DNA of 64,000 nt. Origin: Aureitalea sp. L0-47. Its GTDB lineage: Bacteria; Bacteroidota; Bacteroidia; Flavobacteriales; Flavobacteriaceae. Positions 9,152-17,550 of this stretch are shown here, piece after piece; the stretch's first letter is position 1, and each line of letters starts with the position of its first letter. The notes under the pieces were generated by a model that was not told where the DNA came from, did not search any database, and saw nothing but the letters and a program-made list of their open reading frames with translations. Where the stretch lies: contig NZ_JAFMTQ010000005.1 in the NCBI RefSeq assembly GCF_026126405.1, positions 62,001-126,000 on the forward strand, given 5' to 3'. A program made the position numbers and the translations under genes.

Positions 9152-11755
9152 ATGAACGTAAATAACTTTACTATAAAATCACAGGAAGCACTGCAGCAAG
9201 CACAGCAGCTTGCGCAAAGCATGGAGCATCAGCAGATCGAGAATGACCACTTGCTGAAAGCTATCTTCGAGGTAGATGAAAATGTTGCTCCCTTCCTGCT
9301 AAAAAAACTAAACGTAAACCTGGACTTACTCAAAAAGGTCCTTGAAAAACAACTGGAGAGCTACCCGAAAGTGAGCGGTGGTGACCTTATGTTTTCAAGG
9401 GAAGCAGGTAAAACGGTCAACGAAGCATCCATCATCGCCAAAAAGATGAATGACGAGTTCGTAAGTATAGAGCACCTGCTTCTGGCTATCTTTAAATCGA
9501 AAACCAGCATCGCCCAGAGTTTGAAGGATCAGGGGGTGAGCGAAAAAGGTATAAAAGCCGCTATTGATGAACTCCGTAAAGGAGATCGAGTTACCTCGGC
9601 CAGCGCAGAAGACACCTATAATTCCCTTAATAAATACGCTCGTAACCTGAATCAACTGGCGCGTGATGGAAAGCTGGATCCGGTAATTGGACGAGACGAA
9701 GAAATTCGTAGGATCCTTCAGATTCTTTCACGTAGAACTAAGAACAACCCAATGCTAGTGGGAGAACCCGGTACGGGTAAAACCGCTATAGCAGAAGGTC
9801 TGGCGCATCGTATCGTAGATGGTGATATTCCTGAGAACCTGAGATCCAAAGAAATTTACTCCCTGGATATGGGTGCATTGATCGCAGGTGCTAAATATAA
9901 AGGGGAATTCGAAGAACGCCTGAAAGCAGTGATCAAAGAAGTAACGGGAAGTGATGGTGATATCGTTCTCTTTATCGATGAAATTCACACATTAGTGGGT
10001 GCCGGGGGTGGTCAGGGAGCCATGGATGCCGCAAACATTCTTAAACCTGCCTTAGCCAGGGGAGAATTACGTGCCATTGGTGCGACAACCCTGGACGAAT
10101 ACCAGAAGTATTTTGAAAAAGACAAAGCCCTGGAGCGCAGGTTCCAGAAAGTAATGGTGGATGAGCCCGATACCGAGTCGGCTATTTCAATTCTTCGCGG
10201 TATCAAGGAAAAATACGAAACACACCACAAAGTTCGGATCAAGGACGAGGCGATCATTTCTGCGGTTGAACTATCCCAGCGGTACATTACCAATCGTTTC
10301 CTCCCGGATAAGGCTATCGACCTTATGGACGAAGCCGCAGCAAGACTTCGGATGGAGATCAATTCGAAACCCGAAGAACTGGATGTGCTGGACAGAAAGA
10401 TCATGCAACTCGAGATCGAGATCGAGGCGATAAAACGTGAAAAGGACGAATCCAAACTAAAAATATTACGCTCGGATTTAGCGAATCTGAAAGAAGAGCG
10501 CAACGAGCTCAATGCCAAGTGGAAGAGTGAGAAGGAAGTGGTGGATAATATCCAGAATGCCAAGAAAGAGATAGAAGAATTCAAACTTGAAGCGGAAAAA
10601 GCGGAACGTGAAGGTAACTTCGGAAAGGTAGCAGAACTTAGATACGGCAAGATCAAGGAGACACAGGAGCGATTGACTACTCTTGAAGGACAGCTTGCCG
10701 AGTTTCAGCAGGGAAGTTCGATGATAAAAGAAGAGGTTACCAACGACGATATCGCTGAAATAGTCGCTAAATGGACGGGTATTCCCGTTACCAAAATGCT
10801 GCAAAGCGAACGCGAGAAGCTCTTACAGTTGGAAAAAGAACTGCACAAACGAGTGGTTGGCCAGGAAGAGGCTATCGTAGCAGTAAGCGACGCCATCAGA
10901 CGAAGCAGGGCTGGACTACAAGATGCTAAGAAGCCAATTGGCTCCTTTCTGTTCCTGGGAACAACTGGAGTTGGTAAAACCGAATTGGCAAAGGCCCTCG
11001 CAGAATACCTATTCGACGATGAGAACGCCATGACGCGTATCGATATGAGCGAATACCAGGAGCGACACAGCGTGAGTCGACTCGTGGGAGCACCTCCGGG
11101 ATATGTGGGTTATGATGAGGGCGGACAGCTAACGGAAGCAGTTCGCAGGAAGCCATATAGTGTTGTATTGCTTGATGAAATTGAAAAAGCGCATCCGGAT
11201 ACCTTCAACGTACTGTTGCAGGTACTCGATGAAGGAAGGCTTACCGACAATAAAGGACGGGTAGCCGACTTCAAAAACACCATCATCATTATGACCAGCA
11301 ATATGGGTAGTCATATTATCCAGGAACAATTCGAGAATATGAAAGATCTGGATACGGCTATGGCGACGGCGAAAGTGGAAGTACTCGGACTGCTGAAACA
11401 GTCGGTTAGACCCGAGTTCCTGAACAGGATAGACGACATCATCATGTTTACGCCATTGAACAAAAGTGATATCACGGAGATCGTCGGACTACAACTCAAA
11501 GGGGTTACCAAAATGCTTGCGAAGCAGGGGATCACGATGGATGCGACCAATGAAGCAATCGCGTTTCTCGCCGAAAGAGGATTTGATCCTCAGTATGGTG
11601 CGCGGCCTGTAAAACGTGTGATTCAGAAAGAAGTACTGAATGCGCTGTCGAAAGAAATTCTTGCAGGAACAGTTACTACAGACAGTATCATCCTCATTGA
11701 CAGTTTCAACGATTCACTGGTCTTCAGAAATCAAAGTGACCTCGTGAACTCATAA
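9152..11755 (+). CDS. clpB: ATP-dependent chaperone ClpB
   Basis: 867 aa, full length. ClpB is a hexameric AAA+ disaggregase that works with DnaK to rescue aggregated proteins after stress. Seen in order: Clp-N repeats (residues ~1-145), first AAA+ module with Walker A GEPGTGKT at ~204-211 and Walker B VLFIDEIH, the ClpB-specific coiled-coil middle domain (~400-530), second AAA+ module with Walker A GTTGVGKT (603-610) and [11 protein letters not shown], and the C-terminal D2-small domain. No HrcA or sigma-32-type heat-shock element was recognised in the 166-bp upstream gap. A strong terminator follows. Confidence 0.98.
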   Translation: MNVNNFTIKSQEALQQAQQLAQSMEHQQIENDHLLKAIFEVDENVAPFLLKKLNVNLDLLKKVLEKQLESYPKVSGGDLMFSREAGKTVNEASIIAKKMNDEFVSIEHLLLAIFKSKTSIAQSLKDQGVSEKGIKAAIDELRKGDRVTSASAEDTYNSLNKYARNLNQLARDGKLDPVIGRDEEIRRILQILSRRTKNNPMLVGEPGTGKTAIAEGLAHRIVDGDIPENLRSKEIYSLDMGALIAGAKYKGEFEERLKAVIKEVTGSDGDIVLFIDEIHTLVGAGGGQGAMDAANILKPALARGELRAIGATTLDEYQKYFEKDKALERRFQKVMVDEPDTESAISILRGIKEKYETHHKVRIKDEAIISAVELSQRYITNRFLPDKAIDLMDEAAARLRMEINSKPEELDVLDRKIMQLEIEIEAIKREKDESKLKILRSDLANLKEERNELNAKWKSEKEVVDNIQNAKKEIEEFKLEAEKAEREGNFGKVAELRYGKIKETQERLTTLEGQLAEFQQGSSMIKEEVTNDDIAEIVAKWTGIPVTKMLQSEREKLLQLEKELHKRVVGQEEAIVAVSDAIRRSRAGLQDAKKPIGSFLFLGTTGVGKTELAKALAEYLFDDENAMTRIDMSEYQERHSVSRLVGAPPGYVGYDEGGQLTEAVRRKPYSVVLLDEIEKAHPDTFNVLLQVLDEGRLTDNKGRVADFKNTIIIMTSNMGSHIIQEQFENMKDLDTAMATAKVEVLGLLKQSVRPEFLNRIDDIIMFTPLNKSDITEIVGLQLKGVTKMLAKQGITMDATNEAIAFLAERGFDPQYGARPVKRVIQKEVLNALSKEILAGTVTTDSIILIDSFNDSLVFRNQSDLVNS

Positions 11756-11797
11756 AATTGGTTAGGGTTCCATAAAAACCCATTGGTTGGTTAGTTG

Positions 11798-11840
11798 CCG
11801 CCCGTTGCTTTTTGAGTAGCGGGCGGTTTGTTTATTTTTC
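11798..11840 (+). terminator. Rho-independent terminator after clpB
   Basis: CCGCCCG (11798-11804) pairs with CGGGCGG (11820-11826), the stem extending imperfectly inward, followed by a T-rich tail to 11839. It lies 43 bp after the clpB stop. Confidence 0.85.
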
Positions 11841-11889
11841 TGAAGAATACATTTTCTCAAATGAGGACTTCCCGATCGGACATGATTTA

Positions 11890-14800
11890 TCAGCAACTAA
11901 CAAAGGAAAAGTCTCCACCCATTGACCCGATCAAGTTTTCAATTCCATTCATTCCTTCTCCCACGGGGCCTAAAGTAGTATACAAGATCTCTTTGTATAC
12001 ATTACACGCTAACTCTTGAAGTGCCTGAGCGATCTGTTCATCCAGATTAGAAGCATCCATTAAGATTATGGCCTCGGATGCGAATGCATAAAGACGCACC
12101 AGGGTTAGGCTGTAAGTTGCGACGATTCCAACTGCTAGGCCACCCACACCGGCAATTCCCATTCCGAGATTCATTCTTGCCACAACTTTCTCATATTCAT
12201 CTACTACGGCCTTAAGATGCTGTAATTGTTCATAGTGTGAATTCCCACCTCCACCTGTTCCATCAGGCAGCACACCATAAAGTTCACCTGTCTTCGGATC
12301 AATACGCCAGAATGATTTGTTTACTGCTGAAGCGTCAAATAATTTTAGCACACCTCCTCGAAATACCTTTTCCCTGAAGTAATTGTATCTTTCGGCAAGG
12401 ACCCTGCTACTGTACTCCTCTTCACGCGAAACGTCCTGGTTCAGTACCAGCTTAGAGTCTTTCAATTCGGACATTGCGGTCTTATCAAATATTTCTTCTT
12501 CCAATAGGGCCAGCTGAGCCGTCTTTCTGGTTGTTTCAATGAAGGCGTTTCTTCCACTAGGGGTCAATGATTTGTATTCCGAAGTTGGAAGATAATCGAA
12601 TGTTACCTCAGAAGCTTCCGAAAAATATGCAGGTTTAAATTTTATTATACCCACCCTGTATCCACTGGGATATGTTATACTTTCCTTGGAAATATTGTTC
12701 TTGATCGGTTGCATGGTATTGAGAAAGATCGCGGGATAATCGAAGGTGCCCTGGCTTAACTTTTCAAGTGCCATTGCATTGTCTCCTGCCTGAACAGCTT
12801 CGAACCACGCTTTGTTGCTCATTAATGTTTTCAAATACTCCGAAAGCCTTATGGATTCGCTCGCCCCTTCTCTTTCGAAGGCAATTACAACGCCTCCCAG
12901 AAGCAATTCATGAACGTCATTGGCCATTTCGGGAGTTGGATCAGCATAGGAATCCAAATAATTATCCCACCCTGCGAGTACCCGCCTGATCGGACTTCTA
13001 TTCCCGATTTTAATATCCATATAGATTCCTGTAAGCCTTTTACCTACTGCATTTGAAGATTTCGATGCAAATCTGAAGTTGTCCGTGGCACCTAAAACTT
13101 TATCCTTCGCAGATACCTCCACCAAATGGTCTTTATCAACTTCAACAGAGTTATAGTTGAAAACGTAGGGAGGAAATTCCAAGCCGTTTATTGTCTCACG
13201 AATTTGAAGAATTGTCGCCTGTTGATCCTCGGCTGGTATTATGATCCCGCCGGTATTGTCTGCGATAGCCTGTATGTATTTATCGGTATCTCGAGTATAA
13301 AGATATAAGGTTGGCGGACCCGATTCAAAAATGGGCTTATCATCAGGATTAAAACTATCACTGTTATGACCATCTGTGGCATATAGTATAAGATCACTTT
13401 CGGTTTGTGCTGCTTTTAGATGCGCCGTATATATTCGCGATCCTGTTTCCTGCAATTTGATGCTGGCATGTGGGTAAGTCTCCCGGATCGCAGTTTGGGT
13501 TTCTTCTAAAAATGCGGTAATACCTTCGTCTCGATATTGATTCGGCATACTTAAAGACGTGTCGTACAATAACATGATCCTTGGAGCCACAATATTTTGA
13601 CGGAGTAAACCGGTAACAAGTTTGTTATTATCTCTGATAGTAAAGTTTCCCGCTTTTATACCTTCCACGATCTTACCTTCGTTATCTCTGGGAAATATCT
13701 CCAGTCGCACCTTAGGGTACGTCTTTGGAAAGGCTTTTATCTCAAGAGAGACTACATCACCAATATCTCCACTTTGTTCATCTCCTTTTGACTGTAGTCC
13801 GAATTCTAAGAAGACCTTTTCCCCTTCCAATGTTATCGGTTCACCTAAAAAGGAACGTTCTTCCATATACTCTCTGTCCTTATGAATAGCTTGCAATGCC
13901 AAACAGGGAGTAAATGTGGAAATGTCCGATACGGATTTAACCGCCTGGTCTTCGAATGTCATATTATTCAGGAAACTTACCTTAACTTGATTTCCCACAA
14001 GATCTGATGCGTTCCACGAGCCTTTTATCAATTCGATTTCTTTGGTACCATCAAACGCATTGGTGCTCTTTATAGTAACAGAGACCTCTTCTTCTATGGA
14101 TCTCAAGGGTTTAGCATCTCTAGTATAGTTATCCTTGTTCGAGGGATGTAATGATCCTAAGGGAACGGATGGATCGAATATATGCGCGTATTTTTCCACT
14201 CCTTCTTCCGTATAAAGTACAGTTGGAACGCCACTGTTTGAAAAATAAAATTTCGATTCTGTCTCCACCTGTTTGTACTTATCATCTAATTTCTCCAGTA
14301 GACCATCTGCAAAGATCGTGGCCTTTTCAACAGGGGATTCCATTACTTTTACCGTCCCATTTTCCGGATTGCTGCCAAGTTCTTTTCTCCACCGTTTTAG
14401 ATCCGAATCTTTTACAGCAGGTTCGAAATCAGCCTTCCCCGGATTGAAAAGAATTGATTTCACCTCTTCCTCGCTCATATCAACGGTCTCCAATACTACC
14501 CTTGCTTCAACTCCAGCTTCCTGTAGCATTTTACACAGTATCTCTGCCTTTTCCCTCGGAGTGGCTAAACCACATCGTAATGCTGCATCAGGACCGTATA
14601 ACAATCCAGCTGCAATACTCCGGAAGTATCCTTTATCACTTGGCAGGAGTCCTATGTCATTTACAACGAAATCTCGCATTGCATTAATATCACCGGTACT
14701 TACAAGATTGTCGCGACGAGCGAGGTAGTGATCCGGACTGTTTTCCAATGCATAGATCATTTCCTCCCAAACATTAAATGGCGGATTGCCGCTTCCTTTG

Positions 14801-14925
14801 ATCATATCGGGATACTTTCCATTATCACATGACTGCAGATAAGGAAACAAGTACAATCCTGCACCACCTAATATTATTTGTTGAAAGAAAGTTCGCCTTG
14901 AATTGCCTTTTTGATGGATGTCCAT
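11890..14925 (-). CDS. Large VWA-domain protein with Tat-like signal and transglutaminase-like N-terminal segment
   Basis: 1011 aa; I do not recognise a named family. The N-terminus has a Tat-type twin-arginine motif (SRRTFF, residues 9-14), a hydrophobic stretch and Cys33 in LQSC, so it may be a Tat-exported lipoprotein. Residues ~117-147 (CGLATPREKAEILCKML followed by GVEARVVLE) resemble the core of transglutaminase-like domains. A von Willebrand A domain follows; its MIDAS motif DTSLSM starts at Asp455. A glycine-rich hydrophobic segment lies near ~920-965. The VWA motif implies metal-dependent protein binding at the cell surface. It is transcribed alone, convergent with clpB. Confidence 0.8.
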   Translation of the reverse strand: MDIHQKGNSRRTFFQQIILGGAGLYLFPYLQSCDNGKYPDMIKGSGNPPFNVWEEMIYALENSPDHYLARRDNLVSTGDINAMRDFVVNDIGLLPSDKGYFRSIAAGLLYGPDAALRCGLATPREKAEILCKMLQEAGVEARVVLETVDMSEEEVKSILFNPGKADFEPAVKDSDLKRWRKELGSNPENGTVKVMESPVEKATIFADGLLEKLDDKYKQVETESKFYFSNSGVPTVLYTEEGVEKYAHIFDPSVPLGSLHPSNKDNYTRDAKPLRSIEEEVSVTIKSTNAFDGTKEIELIKGSWNASDLVGNQVKVSFLNNMTFEDQAVKSVSDISTFTPCLALQAIHKDREYMEERSFLGEPITLEGEKVFLEFGLQSKGDEQSGDIGDVVSLEIKAFPKTYPKVRLEIFPRDNEGKIVEGIKAGNFTIRDNNKLVTGLLRQNIVAPRIMLLYDTSLSMPNQYRDEGITAFLEETQTAIRETYPHASIKLQETGSRIYTAHLKAAQTESDLILYATDGHNSDSFNPDDKPIFESGPPTLYLYTRDTDKYIQAIADNTGGIIIPAEDQQATILQIRETINGLEFPPYVFNYNSVEVDKDHLVEVSAKDKVLGATDNFRFASKSSNAVGKRLTGIYMDIKIGNRSPIRRVLAGWDNYLDSYADPTPEMANDVHELLLGGVVIAFEREGASESIRLSEYLKTLMSNKAWFEAVQAGDNAMALEKLSQGTFDYPAIFLNTMQPIKNNISKESITYPSGYRVGIIKFKPAYFSEASEVTFDYLPTSEYKSLTPSGRNAFIETTRKTAQLALLEEEIFDKTAMSELKDSKLVLNQDVSREEEYSSRVLAERYNYFREKVFRGGVLKLFDASAVNKSFWRIDPKTGELYGVLPDGTGGGGNSHYEQLQHLKAVVDEYEKVVARMNLGMGIAGVGGLAVGIVATYSLTLVRLYAFASEAIILMDASNLDEQIAQALQELACNVYKEILYTTLGPVGEGMNGIENLIGSMGGDFSFVSC

Positions 14926-15178
14926 TAGTGCTGATTTACGTTCAGAACACTTAAGATAGTAAGAATTCTTGTTATTTGTATTTCCTTACGCGCATCCTGC
15001 GGTTTTTTCAGATCACGGACTATTTTTTCATCGAAATCCGAGTAACATCCGAATCCCCCATTTCACTGGGGTTCTGAGATGTTTTGTCCTTGATTTTCAA
15101 CACTTCAGAAGAATACCATGTAACAAAATGATATATCTCGTCGTCTAAATAGCATATCAATCTTTAAAACCAATCATC
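14926..15178. other. Intergenic region with a small hairpin
   Basis: 253 bp without a convincing gene. It must hold the promoter of the 1011-aa protein on the minus strand and perhaps that of the small ORF at 15179. CCCCA (15056-15060) and TGGGG (15067-15071) form a 5-bp hairpin with a 6-nt loop. No clean TAnnTTTG with correct spacing was found. Confidence 0.4.
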
Positions 15179-15313
15179 ATGAGACTTAAACAAATTGTAT
15201 TGCGAAAAGATGTAGCGAGAGTGCGGAGAAATTATCCCCTTGCTGTTTACATCGCCTGTATTTCTGCCTTTATGGTTAGCTACTCTGTAGTGACCGCAAT
15301 CCAGTACTTTTAA
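15179..15313 (+). CDS. Possible small single-span membrane protein, 44 aa
   Basis: ATG at 15179 opens 44 codons. The first 19 residues are strongly basic (MRLKQIVLRKDVARVRRNY) and are followed by one hydrophobic segment of about 20 residues (AVYIACISAFMVSYSVVTAI), a positive-inside small membrane protein layout. The start is preceded by TTTAAAACC, the A-rich leader usual in this phylum. A possible hairpin follows the stop (CCCTCC 15318-15323 with GGAGGG 15342-15347). The other strand also has an open frame here, so coding is plausible rather than shown. The next 118 bp to 15465 hold nothing clear. Confidence 0.4.
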   Translation: MRLKQIVLRKDVARVRRNYPLAVYIACISAFMVSYSVVTAIQYF

Positions 15314-15465
15314 AATACCCTCCGATGCCTTACAACCGCAAGGAGGGCATTTCAACAGTTGGCAATAGCTGACGATCCTTTCAACTATTTTTTTCAGAAA
15401 AATGAATTCCCGGCAAGCTGCATGGGTGATAGACTATTTTGTATCTTTCTGAAAACATCCGGAGT

Positions 15466-15993
15466 ATGCTGAGACCCTTTATATTCGCCTTGCTGGGAGT
15501 TATACTATTTATTTCATGCAAACAGCAAGCCGAAACAACAACTTCGGAAGAAGAAGTTATATCCACCACTTATTACCTTATTCGCCATGCGGAGAAGGAC
15601 AGAAGCGATCCGGATAATAAAGACCCGATGCTAACAGATAAAGGCCGAGAGCGGGCCGAGGGCTGGAAGAACTATTTCGACAGTATAAAACTGGATGTCA
15701 TCTATTCCACGGGATACAAAAGGACGCTGGGCACTGCAAAACCAACAGCAGCTAAAAAGGATCTGGAAATCATAACCTACGAAGTTCAGTACGTATTCAG
15801 TCGAGATTTCAGAAATGACACTAAAGGCAAAAAGGTACTCGTTGTAGGCCACAGCAATACCACTCCACCATTGGCCAATAAACTTTTGGGATCGCAAAAA
15901 TTTCCGGATATGGAGGATAATGACAACAGCAGTCTGTACGTTGTGACCATAACGGATACCTTAGCTAAAGTTGAAGTTAGAACTGTCGATTAA
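15466..15993 (+). CDS. SixA-like histidine phosphatase lipoprotein
   Basis: 175 aa from the ATG at 15466, which gives a lipoprotein signal (MLRPFIFALLGVILFISC, Cys18); the frame extends upstream only via a TTG. The phosphatase signature is YYLIRHAEKD with Arg40 and His41 (the RHG motif in its RHA form), then LTDKGRERAEGW, and a second conserved histidine in VVGHSNTTPP. Histidine-phosphatase enzymes of this branch dephosphorylate phosphohistidine or small phosphoesters via a phosphohistidine intermediate; a periplasmic or membrane-anchored form has an unknown substrate. It is followed after one base by the M23 peptidase gene, so the two are probably co-transcribed. Confidence 0.85.
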   Translation: MLRPFIFALLGVILFISCKQQAETTTSEEEVISTTYYLIRHAEKDRSDPDNKDPMLTDKGRERAEGWKNYFDSIKLDVIYSTGYKRTLGTAKPTAAKKDLEIITYEVQYVFSRDFRNDTKGKKVLVVGHSNTTPPLANKLLGSQKFPDMEDNDNSSLYVVTITDTLAKVEVRTVD

Positions 15994-15994
15994 T

Positions 15995-16963
15995 ATGACA
16001 CCAATGAAATTACTCGCGCTCGCATTGCTGCTCTACACCCAACTACAAATGGCTCAAACACCTGCTTATGTGGCAGTTATTGAGAAATTTCAACAATCCT
16101 ATAACAATGAAAACTCCGAGGCAATATTCGACCTGTTCAATGCACAAATGAAACAGGCGGTTAACCGGGAGACGACAAGTCAGATCATTTCTTCCTTTCA
16201 AACGCGCTATGGAATGATGAAGAGTTTCGACTTCAAAGAAAGTGAAGGCCTGTTAGAGATCTACATTGGGCATTTCGAACGTGGTAAACAGACCATTCAA
16301 ATATCGCTGGACGAACAAGAGCAGATCTCCGGATTATTATTCAAGCCCTTTTCCGCAAGCAGACCGCCTAAGTTCGAACGAAACACCACCAAACTTGGCA
16401 TGCCCTTTCGGGGAAAATGGTTCACGGTTTGGGGTGGCGACACCAAGGCACAGAATTACCACGTGAATTTCCCGTCACAACAGGGAGCTTTCGATTTCCT
16501 GGTGCTTGGCAAGAATAACAAGACGTACGAAAGAAGCGGAACCCGTAATGAAGATTATTTTGCCTTCGGACAACCGATCTTCGCTGTATGTGATGCTGAA
16601 GTTATCGAGGTGATCACCGGTGTTGAAGATAATAAACCCGGGGCGATGAATGCCGCACAACCTTTAGGTAATGCCGTAGTGCTTAAAACGAGCAATGATG
16701 AATACATCTTTTATGCACATTTTGAAAAAGGCACAGTTAAAGTGGAAGAAGGCCAGATGGTGAAAAGAGGACAGATTTTAGGAAATTGCGGGAACTCCGG
16801 AAATTCTTCCGAAGCACATCTTCACCTACATATTCAAGATGGTCCTGATGTCTTCAGTGATGTAGGCGCCAAGTGTTATTTTGAGAAGATAATGGTGAAT
16901 GGCGAATTAAAAACAGACTACTCCCCTGTTCGACTCGACAGGATTTCTGCTCCCGAAGAATAA
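15995..16963 (+). CDS. M23-family (LytM-type) metallopeptidase with N-terminal DUF3887-like domain
   Basis: 322 aa from the ATG at 15995, one base after the upstream stop. A signal peptide (KLLALALLLYTQLQMAQ) is followed by a ~100-residue helical/beta domain resembling DUF3887 (VIEKFQQSYNNENSEAIFDLF). The M23 peptidase domain occupies about 145-300: a region beginning YHVNFPSQQGAFDF, IFAVCDAEVIEV, then NAVVLKT...YIFYAHF, GNCGNSGNSSEAHLHLH with the HxH zinc motif near 274-278. M23 enzymes cleave peptidoglycan cross-links or act as non-catalytic activators; here the HxH is intact. Probably periplasmic. Confidence 0.88.
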   Translation: MTPMKLLALALLLYTQLQMAQTPAYVAVIEKFQQSYNNENSEAIFDLFNAQMKQAVNRETTSQIISSFQTRYGMMKSFDFKESEGLLEIYIGHFERGKQTIQISLDEQEQISGLLFKPFSASRPPKFERNTTKLGMPFRGKWFTVWGGDTKAQNYHVNFPSQQGAFDFLVLGKNNKTYERSGTRNEDYFAFGQPIFAVCDAEVIEVITGVEDNKPGAMNAAQPLGNAVVLKTSNDEYIFYAHFEKGTVKVEEGQMVKRGQILGNCGNSGNSSEAHLHLHIQDGPDVFSDVGAKCYFEKIMVNGELKTDYSPVRLDRISAPEE

Positions 16964-16970
16964 TTTATAC

Positions 16971-16978
16971 TATTTTTG
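16971..16978 (+). promoter_or_regulatory. Predicted smpB -7 element giving a leaderless start
   Basis: TATTTTTG lies only 6 nt before the chosen smpB ATG (16985), so transcription would begin at or next to the start codon. No good TTG at -33. Confidence 0.45.
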
Positions 16979-16984
16979 CCCACC

Positions 16985-17449
16985 ATGGCAAGTCAGAAGA
17001 AAGTACAGATCAAAAACAGGAAGGCTCGTTTCGAATACGAGATCCTGGACAAGTACGTCGCAGGTATTGTACTTCGCGGAACCGAGATCAAGGCGATCCG
17101 CGAGGGCAAGGCCTCTATTGCCGAAAGTTTCTGTGAATTCAGTAATGGTGAATTATTCGTGATAAACATGACGGTTCAGGAATACTCTCACGCCTCGCAT
17201 TACAGCCATAATCCGAAACAGGAACGTAAACTTCTCCTCAACCGTTCAGAATTAAAAAAACTGGAGAAAGAAGTAAAGAACACGGGGCTAACAATAATAC
17301 CTTTATTGCTTTTCACCACCGACAAAGGCCTTGCCAAACTTGAGATTGCCTTGTGTAGAGGTAAGAAGCAGTTCGATAAGCGGGAGTCGATCAAGGATCG
17401 CGACACCAAACGTGATCTCAGCAGGATCAAGAAGTCCTTCAATAACTGA
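16985..17449 (+). CDS. smpB: SsrA-binding protein SmpB
   Basis: 154 aa from the ATG at 16985; the frame reaches back only through a TTG inside the promoter. SmpB binds tmRNA and brings it to stalled ribosomes for trans-translation. Seen: NRKARFEYEILDKYVAGIVLRGTEIKAIREGKASI, the OB-fold RNA-binding core; LCRGKKQFDKRESIKDRD; and the basic C-terminal tail (RDLSRIKKSFNN) that mimics the missing mRNA in the ribosomal channel. No tmRNA gene was found nearby. Confidence 0.97.
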   Translation: MASQKKVQIKNRKARFEYEILDKYVAGIVLRGTEIKAIREGKASIAESFCEFSNGELFVINMTVQEYSHASHYSHNPKQERKLLLNRSELKKLEKEVKNTGLTIIPLLLFTTDKGLAKLEIALCRGKKQFDKRESIKDRDTKRDLSRIKKSFNN

Positions 17450-17550
17450 TCATTGTTGACTTTCGGTTAAAAGATTTTCCTAACTAACATAATTTTAAGA
17501 TTCTTGAAGTTGGAATTTTCTATTTTCACTTCTGAAACAATTACGCCCGA

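Noticed and set aside
10012-10656. 214-codon open frame on the minus strand inside clpB
   Set aside because: It is antisense to the ClpB middle domain; the protein is serine/arginine-rich with no domain and follows from clpB codon use.
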